Source: Denitrovibrio sp.
GTDB lineage: Bacteria > Chrysiogenota > Deferribacteres > Deferribacterales > Geovibrionaceae
Direction of reading: 5' to 3'
Assembly (NCBI GenBank): GCA_002869185.1
Contig: PKTN01000001.1
Coordinates: forward strand, 558,001 to 622,000
DNA: 64,000 nt
Below, piece by piece: positions 9,286 through 17,878 of the stretch. Position 1 is the stretch's first letter. Every line of letters begins with the position of its first letter. Made by a program: the position numbers and the translations under genes. The notes below the pieces were generated by a model. It did no database searches and was not told where the DNA came from. It was given only the letters and a program-made list of their open reading frames with translations.

Positions 9286-9864
9286 ATGGGACTTGCAGAA
9301 TTTTTATACTCGACAAGAAAATTAAACAACATTGGAAGATGGGCTAGCGACTTCATGCATATCAGGTCATCTGTATCTGAACACTCTTTTTTTGTAACTC
9401 AAATTGCTCAGATGCTAGCAGTGATTGAGGAACAAAACGACAATAAGGTTAACTGGGAGATACTCTTCAAAAAAGCTCTAAACCACGACGTTGTAGAGGC
9501 TTTTACTGGTGACATATTGAGTAATGTGAAAAACATGACCCCTAAGATGAAAGCAGCTGTTGATGATATTGAAACTATGATCGCTGAAGAGCTACTCTTC
9601 TCAAAAATGGATGAACCATACAACCACATCTACAGAGACATGATTTTTGATGGCAAAGACGAAACACTTGAGGGACAGATACTACGTTATTCAGACAACA
9701 TAGATGCTATGCTGGAATGCCTTACTGAATATAAGCTAGGCAACAACACACCATTTAAAAACAAATATATAGAAATTAAGAATAAACTTAAGAAATCTCC
9801 ACTGACAAGTGTTCAATATTTTATCACTGATATTCTGCCAGATTACGAGAACCTAGTAGAATAA
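9286..9864 (+). CDS. HD-domain hydrolase, YfbR (5'-deoxynucleotidase)-like
   Basis: This 192-residue HD-superfamily phosphohydrolase keeps the metal ligands: His in SVSEHSFFV, the His-Asp pair in ALNHDVVEAFTGD and a distal Asp in YSDNIDAM. The layout matches YfbR-like 5'-deoxynucleotidases, which remove phosphate from dNMPs. That substrate is inferred from family only. An AAGAGGAG ribosome site precedes ATG 9286. The next gene starts 85 bases downstream and looks functionally unrelated. Confidence 0.8.
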   Translation: MGLAEFLYSTRKLNNIGRWASDFMHIRSSVSEHSFFVTQIAQMLAVIEEQNDNKVNWEILFKKALNHDVVEAFTGDILSNVKNMTPKMKAAVDDIETMIAEELLFSKMDEPYNHIYRDMIFDGKDETLEGQILRYSDNIDAMLECLTEYKLGNNTPFKNKYIEIKNKLKKSPLTSVQYFITDILPDYENLVE

Positions 9865-9948
9865 ATAATATACAAACTAAATTTTATTAGACATAGGTGC
9901 AAAATAGGGATAAAATTACAGTATAAGAGTTGAGACGGAGGATATGTT

Positions 9949-10641
9949 ATGGCAATGGCAGCTACAAAACGCGTTTACAAAGACTGTCCTGCAAGAGGAT
10001 TTGTCTATGTGTGGGAAGGTCCAATAAGGATTACTCACTGGGTAAATGTTACAAGTATCTTGGTTCTAGTTCTTACAGGGTTGTATATTCACTACCCTTT
10101 TGTAAGACCTAATCCTGTTGATGCTCCATATATGATGGGCACAACTAGATATGTTCATTATGTCACAGGAATAATTTTCGCCACAAGTGTCCTTGTCCGT
10201 GCTTGGTGGGCCTTTGTGGGTAATAAATACGCTCATATAAAGACTTTCTATAATCCATTCAATAAGAACGATAGAAAGTATATAGTATCTTATCTGAAAT
10301 ACTACTGCTTCCTAGAAAGCAAACCAAAACACGTATTAACACATAACCCTATGGCTCAATATGCATACATAGGTATTTTCCTCGTGTTCTTATTTCAGAT
10401 ATTTAGCGGTTTAGCACTTTGGGCTCAATTCAATCCTGAAGGCACACTATTTGCAATATTCGGTTCTATCTTCGGTGTGATTGCTAACCAATGGGTTAGA
10501 TATCTACACTTCTTCTCAATATTCATAATAGCTATCTTTTTGATGGCTCACATATATGCAGCGGTACTTGTAGATTTCCGTACTCACGCAGGTGACATTA
10601 GCTCTATCTTCTCAGGATGGAAAGCTGACATCGAAGATTAA
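9949..10641 (+). CDS. Ni/Fe-hydrogenase-type cytochrome b subunit (orphan)
   Basis: This 230-residue membrane protein has four predicted TM segments and the conserved His ligands of the HyaC/HydC family: RITHW, RYVHY, and the pair in RYLHFF and LMAHIY. Such proteins bind two b-type hemes and pass electrons from a periplasmic hydrogenase to menaquinone. No hydrogenase large or small subunit is nearby, so it either serves a distant hydrogenase or has another donor. The start ATG 9949 has CGGAGG seven bases upstream. It stands alone, between an HD hydrolase and a bidirectional terminator. Confidence 0.88.
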   Translation: MAMAATKRVYKDCPARGFVYVWEGPIRITHWVNVTSILVLVLTGLYIHYPFVRPNPVDAPYMMGTTRYVHYVTGIIFATSVLVRAWWAFVGNKYAHIKTFYNPFNKNDRKYIVSYLKYYCFLESKPKHVLTHNPMAQYAYIGIFLVFLFQIFSGLALWAQFNPEGTLFAIFGSIFGVIANQWVRYLHFFSIFIIAIFLMAHIYAAVLVDFRTHAGDISSIFSGWKADIED

Positions 10642-10664
10642 ACAATCGCATATCATTTTGACAT

Positions 10665-10696
10665 AAAAAAAGGCCACTCATTGAGTGGCCTTTTTA
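10665..10696. terminator. Bidirectional terminator between cytochrome b and the STAS gene
   Basis: A perfect 10-bp inverted repeat (AGGCCACTCA / TGAGTGGCCT) is flanked by A-run and T-run on both sides. It serves the convergent genes ending at 10641 and 10716. Confidence 0.93.
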
Positions 10697-10715
10697 TTTA
10701 TTCTACAAATTAAAA

Positions 10716-11021
10716 TTATTTCTGAATATCAAATATAATATCTAGTTTCATAAGGGATAACACTTTAAGTATTCTATCTGGCACATTAAGTAGTTTCATT
10801 TTGCCGTCATACTCTTTAAGATTTTTAAGTCCTTCAAGAAGTGTAGCAAGACCAGATGAGTCTATATATGTAACCTGCTCAAGATCTACAGATATATTCA
10901 TAACCTTCTTTTTAGTAAGGTCATTCAACATAGATCTGAGTTCTGCTGATGTAAGTATATCAATCTTTCCATGAGGTCTGATAATTTTACCGTCTGTCAT
11001 TTCGTCAACTATAATTTTCAT
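10716..11021 (-). CDS. STAS-domain anti-sigma-factor-antagonist-like protein
   Basis: This 101-residue single STAS domain shows the typical YIDSSGLATLLEGLKNL segment, where the first Ser of DSSG is the phosphorylation site in SpoIIAA/RsbV-like proteins. It would switch partners with a kinase or anti-sigma factor, but neither is encoded nearby. The partner may be elsewhere on the chromosome. It is monocistronic, with a shared terminator downstream. Confidence 0.85.
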   Translation of the reverse strand: MKIIVDEMTDGKIIRPHGKIDILTSAELRSMLNDLTKKKVMNISVDLEQVTYIDSSGLATLLEGLKNLKEYDGKMKLLNVPDRILKVLSLMKLDIIFDIQK

Positions 11022-11122
11022 ATCTTTTCCTTATGCCTGAATAACTAATCACTGTATATAACATATAATACTGGAACTACAGCTGAAAATGCAAGTTTAA
11101 TTATGCATTATTCATAAAGAAA

Positions 11123-11749
11123 TTACCTTTCTAGTACCATCCACATGTAGTATTCACTGGTCTTTTCGTCTATCCACTCATCTTGAACTCTAAAACCAGT
11201 CAAATACTGATCGACTTGTTCTCTCGTAAGTGAAGTGATCTTTTCTCTATAATGTTGAACAGTAGCCGAGTCAACACCTAAGCTTTCGATCCTAACTTCA
11301 GATTTAACAAGTACATTTATCTGCTTTGCCAGGTTTTTCTGAGCTTGCATTCTCGCAACTCTCTTTTGAGCTGTAAAGCCACCTCTAGGTTGTTTTGGAG
11401 CTATACCAACAGCTCCTATATAGCCATCATAAACAGGAGTATAAAACCAAACAGGGAAACCACCTTTAAGTGGGTATTTAGTCTGAGGTTTAAGTGAACC
11501 GAGTTTCATTGGTTTCTTTGTTGGAGGCATCATTGCAGATGGTTTATCTAAAACTGGCTTCTGTTTAGTAGGTGGAGGAGTCAATGTGAGGTTACCACTT
11601 TCAATATCCCTATCCATCTCAGCATCAGCCTGAGCAGCTTTCATCTGCTGAGCTTTCGCACTATCTTGCATAACGACAGTTTTCTTTTTAGCTGTCATAC
11701 AGCCAGAAAGTAAAACTATTGAGACCATTAATATAATAAGATTTTTCAT
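11123..11749 (-). CDS. LPP20-family lipoprotein (third of the cluster)
   Basis: This 208-residue lipoprotein has a short signal ending in VLLSGC, a Lys/Pro-rich linker (about 30-90), then an LPP20-like domain (GFPVWFYTPVYDGYIGAVGIA, Ala/Gln-rich helix, C-terminal YYMWMVLER). The family includes Helicobacter Lpp20 and Campylobacter FlgP, outer-membrane proteins tied to envelope and flagellar structure. It starts 11 bases after the MltC-like gene stops, so the two are probably co-transcribed. Confidence 0.75.
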   Translation of the reverse strand: MKNLIILMVSIVLLSGCMTAKKKTVVMQDSAKAQQMKAAQADAEMDRDIESGNLTLTPPPTKQKPVLDKPSAMMPPTKKPMKLGSLKPQTKYPLKGGFPVWFYTPVYDGYIGAVGIAPKQPRGGFTAQKRVARMQAQKNLAKQINVLVKSEVRIESLGVDSATVQHYREKITSLTREQVDQYLTGFRVQDEWIDEKTSEYYMWMVLER

Positions 11750-11760
11750 ACATTCCCTCT

Positions 11761-12939
11761 TTAATAATCTTTCATTTTATTATAAACATTTACTATATAT
11801 TTTCTAGCTTCAGCAAAACGTAAATTATCACGAAGATGCCTGTAAACATCATCTGGACTCATACTATTAATAACTGGTAAAGCTTTGCTAATGCTATATC
11901 TTCCACCATTGTTCTTATTAAAAGCGTAAGCAACGTTCCCTGCCCCTGTGTTATAAGCTGCAATGGAGCAATAAAGTCTGCTCTCGAGATTTTTAATCCC
12001 TTTAAAGTATCTATAGTATACAATATGTAGGTAAGCAGAGCCTATCTTAACATTATTACCAGCATTATAAAGATATGAAGGGGCGAGAATACGTTTCTTC
12101 CCTTCGATAAAACTGATGGCATCAACACCAGCCGATTTTGGTACTATCTGCATAAGACCATAGGCTGGAACATATGATTTAGCCAAAGGGTTAAATCTGC
12201 TCTCATTGTAAATCACAGACATTATAAGTGCTGGGTCAAGTTTATATTCATCTGAATATTCGTCCACATACTTAGTTATTTTTTTGGCAGATTTTTGATA
12301 ACTATCCTGAGGAAGCTTAACTGTCATGGTTACATAAGGCTTACCAGTTTTAATTGATGTACCCTGACCAGTTACTGATTGTTTCAAAATTTTATCGCTC
12401 AGAGCTGATATATCATCATTAGTAAGTTTATTATCAGAATATAAAGATGAGACTATGCTTTCATCATGAATCTTGTCAGTAAGAGCGTCTGGCACCTGCT
12501 CTCTTAGTCTTTTTTCAGTATTAAAAGCGACAGGGTCTCTTCGGAATGCATCCCCCTTATCCTCTTTTAAAAGATCGTTTAATACAGGCTTAAGACCTTC
12601 CTTAGAACCACCTATGACATCAATTCTTATCTCTTGTTTATCGAAATCTACAATTTTTCTAATTTTATAATTATTTAAATACTCTACCCATTTAGTGTTA
12701 GTAGAGACTTCAGTGTCATCCCATTTTTTAGATATTTCACTTTTATAAGCAGAGAACTCTTCATCAAGGATATTCTTGTACATCTCAAAAGACTTATTAA
12801 TATCTTTCTTATAACCTGTGAATTCTTGTTTCGACGCCTCAAATGCACCTTGATTCTGGCTTTTAAAGTCCTCAAAGTCGTCAGCGTATGAAACAGAAAA
12901 GCTTAAAAGAATACAAATAACGACTATTAATCTAATCAT
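11761..12939 (-). CDS. MltC-like lytic murein transglycosylase
   Basis: The protein has about 392 residues and a signal peptide (MIRLIVVICILLSFSVSYA). An N-terminal DUF3393-like domain with charged helical repeats follows, then an SLT domain at about 225-390. The catalytic Glu is in VIYNESRFNP, and the supporting AYGLMQIVP and SIAAYNTGAGNV motifs are present. It would cleave peptidoglycan glycan strands non-hydrolytically. ATG 12939 overlaps the upstream stop as ATGA, so it is translationally coupled to the LPP20-like gene; ATG 12954 is less likely. Unlike E. coli MltC, no lipobox Cys follows the signal, so it may be soluble in the periplasm. Confidence 0.85.
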   Translation of the reverse strand: MIRLIVVICILLSFSVSYADDFEDFKSQNQGAFEASKQEFTGYKKDINKSFEMYKNILDEEFSAYKSEISKKWDDTEVSTNTKWVEYLNNYKIRKIVDFDKQEIRIDVIGGSKEGLKPVLNDLLKEDKGDAFRRDPVAFNTEKRLREQVPDALTDKIHDESIVSSLYSDNKLTNDDISALSDKILKQSVTGQGTSIKTGKPYVTMTVKLPQDSYQKSAKKITKYVDEYSDEYKLDPALIMSVIYNESRFNPLAKSYVPAYGLMQIVPKSAGVDAISFIEGKKRILAPSYLYNAGNNVKIGSAYLHIVYYRYFKGIKNLESRLYCSIAAYNTGAGNVAYAFNKNNGGRYSISKALPVINSMSPDDVYRHLRDNLRFAEARKYIVNVYNKMKDY

Positions 12940-13358
12940 TGAGCAACCATCCATATGAATAATTCGCCTGAATACTTATTTTCCCACATCTGTTCTATGC
13001 GTGCATTAACACTTTTGCCATCAACGGTAAAAAATGAGTGCGATTGACCAGATACAGACGAGCTACCGCCTGCGGTTTGTGACTGTAATGATGAATAACT
13101 CTCCACCTTCACACCCATCTGCCTCGCAATTTCAGCAAGAGCACGCTCCACAGCTAGTTGCTTCTGACCTGTTTTGCCATCTTTATGTATACCTGAGACA
13201 CCAACGCCACCAATCTTTCCATCTTTAGAAGGATTGAAATACCATTCAGGCTTGCCATCTATAAGCTTTGGGCCTGACTTAGCAAATGGTACACTTGCAC
13301 AGCTTACCAAACTCACACATAAAACACATATGAGAAAAAACGAAAATATTCTATTCAT
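12936..13358 (-). CDS. LPP20-like lipoprotein (second of the cluster)
   Basis: This 140-residue protein has a lipobox signal (VSLVSC), the KPEWYFNPSKDGKIGGVGVSG segment shared with its cluster mates, an Ala-rich helix and a C-terminal FIWMVAQ strand. It overlaps the MltC-like gene by four bases. The shared fold suggests the three lipoproteins arose by duplication and act together at the outer membrane or on peptidoglycan. Confidence 0.7.
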   Translation of the reverse strand: MNRIFSFFLICVLCVSLVSCASVPFAKSGPKLIDGKPEWYFNPSKDGKIGGVGVSGIHKDGKTGQKQLAVERALAEIARQMGVKVESYSSLQSQTAGGSSSVSGQSHSFFTVDGKSVNARIEQMWENKYSGELFIWMVAQ

Positions 13359-13369
13359 AACCTAACCTA

Positions 13370-13399
13370 TAAAAAAAAAGGCAGCCTTGTAGACTGCCC
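13370..13399 (-). terminator. Terminator between first and second LPP20-like genes
   Basis: On the minus strand GGGCAG and CTGCC pair around a short loop and are followed by nine T. It separates the gene at 13423-13983 from the downstream three-gene run, perhaps as a partial terminator. Confidence 0.75.
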
Positions 13400-13422
13400 T
13401 TCTTGTGTATATATACGATATC

Positions 13423-13983
13423 TTACTGAAATTCTTTATCTACAGCTGCATCAAGGTCTTTCTGAGCTTTCTGAGCTTGGAATTGTTGCCATAGAGCGTC
13501 ATCTTTCTTCATGCTGCTCACTACTTGTTTCTTAGTCTCCATAGCCACCTTAGATGGATCGAGAACTACAAGAACATAAAGTTCGCTACAAGGAGAGAAC
13601 CATGCATCTTTCTGCATTGTACCTTGAAGAACTTGGCTAGATACCTGTTTTGATACAGATGAAGTTACCTTGTCAACAGTCTGAGCATCGCCCACACCAG
13701 TAACTTGTGTAAAATCTTTCATCATAGTCTTTACTTTAACTTCGAGAACACGGGAAATCTCGCTTCTAGCATTAGCCATAGCCGCATCTCTAGTAAACTG
13801 CATTCCACCAGCTGATTTCTTAGCAGATCCAGTAGCAGCAATTGCGCCTTCAACCTGAGGATTAATAACCCACTGAGGAGCATCTTTGAAACATGGGTCT
13901 GCAAGTTCCTTTTTAGCTTGCCCACCAATACAGCCAACCATAAGAAGTGACATCGCAGCAAGAAGCAATATAAGTTTTTTCAT
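13423..13983 (-). CDS. LPP20-family lipoprotein (first of the cluster)
   Basis: This 186-residue lipoprotein has its lipobox at about residue 18 (LMVGC) and an LPP20 domain: APQWVINPQVEGAIAATGSAK, then a long Ala/Arg helix with MANARSEISRVLEVKV, then ELYVLVVLDPSKV. A charged C-terminal helix follows. AGGTACGAG precedes ATG 13983. It is the first gene of the cluster and has its own terminator, so it may be made in greater amounts than the downstream members. Confidence 0.8.
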   Translation of the reverse strand: MKKLILLLAAMSLLMVGCIGGQAKKELADPCFKDAPQWVINPQVEGAIAATGSAKKSAGGMQFTRDAAMANARSEISRVLEVKVKTMMKDFTQVTGVGDAQTVDKVTSSVSKQVSSQVLQGTMQKDAWFSPCSELYVLVVLDPSKVAMETKKQVVSSMKKDDALWQQFQAQKAQKDLDAAVDKEFQ

Positions 13984-14144
13984 CTCGTACCTCCGTACAT
14001 TTTTGTTTAATTAAAATTACCATATAGAATGCTTTGTTTCCATACAATTTTAATATAGAATAATATATAATTTTTAAAAATAAAGTAACTTTTCACTATA
14101 TTATAAATATTTTGATGGCATAATAATACGTAGGAGAGTTAATT

Positions 14145-15044
14145 ATGAAAAAAATTCTAGTAGTATTAATCATACTTTTATCAATTACAACCTTTGCTGC
14201 CGAAGAAGCTGGCAAGATTTCAAAATATACTGGCAAAGTCCTCCTATATGATGGAGTTTCACCAAGACCGAGTAATGTTAAAGAGGAAGACACTCCCCTA
14301 TTCGTCAAAAACCGTATAACAACTAAGAAAGCCGCAACAGCCATAATAGAATTCTTAAATGGAGATAGAGTCGCTTTATCTGAAAGTTCTACACTTTCTA
14401 TATCAGGTATAGAAGAGGTTAAAGCTGAACAAGGTCGTGCAATCTTCAACATAAGGAAACGTGGTCAAGCATCAGGCTTTAAAGTTGCTCTTAAAACAGC
14501 CGTAATCGGTGTTAAAGGTACACAGTTCCTCGTTGACTGGTCAGAGGGTGGTAAATACAGCGTGTTCCTTAAAGAGGGTAATATTGAATGTACGCCGGTT
14601 GAGGGTCAGTTTAAGGTTTATAAAGAAGTCATAATAGATGAGTACGAAGCATACGTAAAAAAAATGTCTGGAGAGTATGAAGATTATGTCGAAAAACTGG
14701 CTGAAGAATTCGTAGAGTTTGTAGATAGCTTTGAGATGAAGCCTGGTCAAGCTTTTAACATTACAGGACAAGATGTTAGAAAAGTGGACTACACCCCAGA
14801 AATCGACAAAGCATTTGATATATTCGATGAAATGGAAAACGCCATAAATGAAGATTCCTCTAATACTCCAGCAGAAGAAGAGAAGGCTCAATCCGCAGAG
14901 CCAACAATAGAAAAACAAGAAATGACCCCTATTAGCAAAAAGCCAGTAACCGAAGATTCAAACTTAAGCTCTGATGATGACGATGATGATGACGACGAAT
15001 TCAACGAAAGAGATGAATTAGATGAAGAGTTTGAAAACTTTTAA
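14145..15044 (+). CDS. Secreted FecR-domain protein with acidic tail
   Basis: This 299-residue protein has a signal peptide (MKKILVVLIILLSITTFAA) and a FecR-like domain at about 25-150. The repeats include VKNRITTKKAATAIIEFLNGD and AVIGVKGTQFLVDW. A Glu/Tyr-rich helical middle follows, then a very acidic tail holding eight Asp in a row near residue 280. There is no cytoplasmic sigma-interaction region and no TonB receptor nearby, so it is probably a stand-alone envelope FecR protein rather than a sigma regulator. It is divergent from the LPP20 cluster. TAGGAG precedes the ATG. Confidence 0.8.
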   Translation: MKKILVVLIILLSITTFAAEEAGKISKYTGKVLLYDGVSPRPSNVKEEDTPLFVKNRITTKKAATAIIEFLNGDRVALSESSTLSISGIEEVKAEQGRAIFNIRKRGQASGFKVALKTAVIGVKGTQFLVDWSEGGKYSVFLKEGNIECTPVEGQFKVYKEVIIDEYEAYVKKMSGEYEDYVEKLAEEFVEFVDSFEMKPGQAFNITGQDVRKVDYTPEIDKAFDIFDEMENAINEDSSNTPAEEEKAQSAEPTIEKQEMTPISKKPVTEDSNLSSDDDDDDDDEFNERDELDEEFENF

Positions 15045-15058
15045 TCACTCTTAATATC

Positions 15059-15526
15059 TCATGGTATTGACAGTAGTTTTTTTATATCAGCTTCAGTTGT
15101 ATGAGTCTTTTTGCTTAATTCAGCCATAGATAAACCACTGTCTAGTAACCTTTTAAAAGTATCTGTTATCTTTTCGGCTACTTCTACGATATTTCCATCA
15201 GGATCTAACAACCTGCATGAGAGCTGCCCCCACGGTTGTTCTGTTAATGGGTTAATGATTTCAGTACCAGCTTTTGCTAATACTTCATAATCATCTTTAA
15301 TATTTTCAGAATCAAAGCATATATCAACTCTATAGTCGCTAGATAGGGCAATTTCCTTTTGAAAAATAACATTACCAGCAGAGACTCTGTCCCAAATGCT
15401 TAATCCAGAAACGAAAGCAACATGCTCACCGTTATCCATCATAATCTCTAGCCCTATAATATTGTGGTAAAAATCTTTTGAAACGCTAATATCGCTGACG
15501 AATAATGCAGTTGAACTGTATTTCAT
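15059..15526 (-). CDS. VOC-superfamily (glyoxalase/bleomycin-resistance-like) protein
   Basis: This 155-residue protein has one VOC domain (ALFVSDISVSKDFYHNIIGLEI ... WGQLSCRLLDPDGNIVEVAEK) and a short C-terminal helical tail (about 125-155). The tail resembles a helix-turn-helix-like segment: MAELSKKTHTTEADIKKLL. The reaction is not predictable. It lies just downstream of the AraC-type regulator on the same strand, which may control it. Confidence 0.8.
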   Translation of the reverse strand: MKYSSTALFVSDISVSKDFYHNIIGLEIMMDNGEHVAFVSGLSIWDRVSAGNVIFQKEIALSSDYRVDICFDSENIKDDYEVLAKAGTEIINPLTEQPWGQLSCRLLDPDGNIVEVAEKITDTFKRLLDSGLSMAELSKKTHTTEADIKKLLSIP

Positions 15527-15551
15527 AATAACCTCCAGATATATAATGTTA

Positions 15552-16316
15552 TCAAAATATTCCGAGTGGGTATTGTAAAAATTGGACAGAATTATTTTTT
15601 ATGTCGTCACAAAAAGCTGTAGGAGTGAAGCCAGAATGATCTTTAAATGATTTAATAAAGTGAGCTTGATCATAATACCCAGAGGTATACGCTACATCAG
15701 AATAGCTATATACACCTGTCAACATAAGAGAAATAGATTTATGGAACCTTACAATATTCTTAAAACATTGTGAGCCTATACCGCACCTTTCACTCAACCT
15801 ACGGTTGAAAGTTTTTGAGGAATAATAATCTAAAAATGAATGATCAAAATTTAAGTGTTTAGCATTGTGGATTAATTCATCAGAGATATGATCTTGGGTG
15901 ATATTTTGCATTTGTTTTAAAAAGAGATTATTAAGCTTTTGAATGCATAGAGGTATATTATTATAACCATTAGAGAAAAGATTAGATGTTTTTATGTTTA
16001 GACCTATATCATCTAAGTCTTCAAGCCTATTATAAAACTTTGATGCAGGTATCCCAAATAGTTTAAAGAAAGCGCCTGGGTAAAATCTAACACCAAACAT
16101 GACCACATTGCCTTTATGCAGTAATTTATAATACTGATCCCCTGCCCCAGCGATATAGCTTTTATAATTGCTATCAGTAACGTGAAATATGATATCCATA
16201 CAGTAATCAGGGATAACTGTATACTCTACCCCACTCCCTGCATCACCATTGAGTGTCCAATAGCAACGGATAATATCTTTTAATTTTGGTATAGGTTGGT
16301 ATTCTTGATAGATCAT
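15552..16316 (-). CDS. AraC-family transcriptional regulator
   Basis: This 254-residue regulator has an N-terminal sensor region (about 1-150; YQEYQPIPKLKDIIRCYWTLNG is typical of the DUF6597 type) and a C-terminal double helix-turn-helix (about 165-245). The second motif is clear: DVAYTSGYYDQAHFIKSFKDHSGFTP. It stops 25 bases before the VOC gene starts, so the two form a likely regulator-target pair. No ligand can be named. Confidence 0.85.
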   Translation of the reverse strand: MIYQEYQPIPKLKDIIRCYWTLNGDAGSGVEYTVIPDYCMDIIFHVTDSNYKSYIAGAGDQYYKLLHKGNVVMFGVRFYPGAFFKLFGIPASKFYNRLEDLDDIGLNIKTSNLFSNGYNNIPLCIQKLNNLFLKQMQNITQDHISDELIHNAKHLNFDHSFLDYYSSKTFNRRLSERCGIGSQCFKNIVRFHKSISLMLTGVYSYSDVAYTSGYYDQAHFIKSFKDHSGFTPTAFCDDIKNNSVQFLQYPLGIF

Positions 16317-16320
16317 AATA

Positions 16321-16348
16321 AAAAAAACTCCTGACGAATCAGGAGTTT
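16321..16348 (-). terminator. Terminator after the MerR-type gene
   Basis: On the minus strand AAACTCCTGA and TCAGGAGTTT form a perfect stem with a TTCG loop, followed by a T-run. It ends the IHF-MerR transcript. Confidence 0.92.
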
Positions 16349-16362
16349 AATATATTTAATAT

Positions 16363-16644
16363 TTAATTGAGTTCGCTTTTGACCTGTTCTTTACTGAGAC
16401 CACTTTCGTACTCTTCAGTAGCTGACAGTTTTTTCTTAACACCATCTATTGTAAACTTTTCGTCATAAAGCATTACCTTAAGACGTTTTGCAAGTTCTAC
16501 ATTTTGTTCTGTATATAGACGCTGTCCACCAGACGATTTAGTAGGCCTAAGCTGTCTAAATTCCTTTTCCCAAAAACGCAAAACAGAAGGTTTAAGATCG
16601 GTAAGTTTGCAGACTTCACCTATTTTATAATAGAGTTTAGCCAT
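16363..16644 (-). CDS. Short MerR-family DNA-binding protein
   Basis: This 93-residue protein is little more than the MerR winged-helix domain: YYKIGEVCKLTDLKPSVLRFWEKEF, then GGQRLYTEQNVELAKRLKVM. A short helix follows and there is no effector domain. The FWEKEF and GGQRLY motifs match the MlrA/HspR-like branch that often sits beside ihfA. GAGG precedes ATG 16644, which overlaps the IHF/HU gene by eight bases. This is a coupled gene pair, frequent in Proteobacteria and Deferribacteres. Confidence 0.85.
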   Translation of the reverse strand: MAKLYYKIGEVCKLTDLKPSVLRFWEKEFRQLRPTKSSGGQRLYTEQNVELAKRLKVMLYDEKFTIDGVKKKLSATEEYESGLSKEQVKSELN

Positions 16645-16912
16645 TTACCTCATCTTTAAATATCTGGCTAGGTCTGAAAACAACAACAGTTCTAGGTTCT
16701 ATAACTGTTTCAACGCCAGTTTTTGGATTACGTCCAATTCTACGACCACGTTTTTTAACTTCGAAATTACCGAAGCCTGAAATTTTTACATTGTTCTTCT
16801 CAAGTATCTGGTCGCGCACTTCATTAAAAAGCTCGTCGACAACCTTAGCGATGTCCTTTTTAGTAAGACCAAGATTTTCGTGAATCAATTCAACTATATC
16901 TGCTTTTGTCAT
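16637..16912 (-). CDS. ihfA: HU/IHF-family DNA-bending protein (IHF alpha-like)
   Basis: This protein of about 91 residues has the complete HU/IHF fold, with MTKADIVELIHENLGLTKKDIA, GFGNFEVKKRGRRIGRNPKTG and the DNA-contacting RTVVVFRPSQ. ATG 16912 follows GGAGG with a six-base spacer; an in-frame ATG at 16963 would add a non-family leader. The RRIGRNPKTG arm and the adjacent MerR gene favour IHF alpha over HU, but this is by context. Confidence 0.85.
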   Translation of the reverse strand: MTKADIVELIHENLGLTKKDIAKVVDELFNEVRDQILEKNNVKISGFGNFEVKKRGRRIGRNPKTGVETVIEPRTVVVFRPSQIFKDEVNG

Positions 16913-16975
16913 AGCGAACCTCCAAGTATGTAAGATTTTATCTTTTAAAAAAAGACGCGTCAACGCTTTTTGTTG

Positions 16976-17869
16976 TTATTTCTTAAGAATTTTAATTTTC
17001 TTAAATGAAACACCGCTTCCGTGAGCCATTTTTTGAGCTGCTTCAGAGCCCAAACAGCAAACTTCCAAGTCGTAGTAATTATAGTAGGTGGTCTTTGTAG
17101 CAACGACTCCAGCAATCTTTTTCTTTTGCAAATACTTAACTGCTGCCGACCTACTATTAAATGATTTCAAAAATGAAACATTTTTACCCGCAATGACAGT
17201 TTTAGAATTATTATTCTCTTTATACGCCTGCCACTTCTTTCTAGATTTCACATTTGACCCAATCTTTGTAAGATTAAAGTCATTATTATCAGCTAGTATC
17301 TTGACTTTTTTAGCATCTTCTTCGTTAATATCAAGAAACTGTATAGAGTAATTACCCGTAAACATAGGAGTAATCAGTGCTCTTTTGTCTATCTTCCGCT
17401 TCTTAGGCTCACCTGTAATCTTTATAGGAGCCGTAAAAAGCTCTGGCTGAGCCTCTTTGTCGATAGGTACTTCATAGTCCGAAACGACCACAACAGGCTG
17501 CGTAAGGTCCTCATCTGAGCTCTCAACTACAGCAATCTTTGTATACCCATCTTTTAAGTACGGATCACCACCTGTTCTTAGTTCAAGTTGGTATTCCGCT
17601 ACCTTTTTCATTATCATCTCTTTATTTATTGCTGGGATTTCATATCCTCCCAGAATAAAAACATTATAAATGACATAAGAAGCGAATAACGCACACGCCA
17701 TAGATGCCGTCAGCGTCATAATAAGGGCCAGCTTCGATAAGCTAGCCCTTTCTTTTGATTCACCAAGTACCACACGTGAAAAGAATGGATCTACATTCTC
17801 ACTGTTAAGGAGCATGTGTATCTCGGAAGCACTCCTATTGTGGTATCTGAGCAGGTTTATGTCATTCAT
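16976..17869 (-). CDS. Membrane-anchored protein with SPOR-like C-terminal domain, unknown function
   Basis: This 297-residue protein has a cytoplasmic N-terminus of about 48 residues, one TM segment (about 50-75, ALIMTLTASMACALFASYVIYNVF broken by small residues), a linker, and a C-terminal region from about 170. That region reads like one or two SPOR repeats: GNYSIQFLDINEEDAKKVKILADN, later SFLKSFNSRSAAVKYLQKKKIAG. SPOR domains bind glycan strands at division sites. It starts nine bases after the EF-G-like gene stops, so they are co-transcribed. The SPOR assignment is my inference from pattern. Confidence 0.5.
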   Translation of the reverse strand: MNDINLLRYHNRSASEIHMLLNSENVDPFFSRVVLGESKERASLSKLALIMTLTASMACALFASYVIYNVFILGGYEIPAINKEMIMKKVAEYQLELRTGGDPYLKDGYTKIAVVESSDEDLTQPVVVVSDYEVPIDKEAQPELFTAPIKITGEPKKRKIDKRALITPMFTGNYSIQFLDINEEDAKKVKILADNNDFNLTKIGSNVKSRKKWQAYKENNNSKTVIAGKNVSFLKSFNSRSAAVKYLQKKKIAGVVATKTTYYNYYDLEVCCLGSEAAQKMAHGSGVSFKKIKILKK

Positions 17870-17878
17870 CTATTAAGA

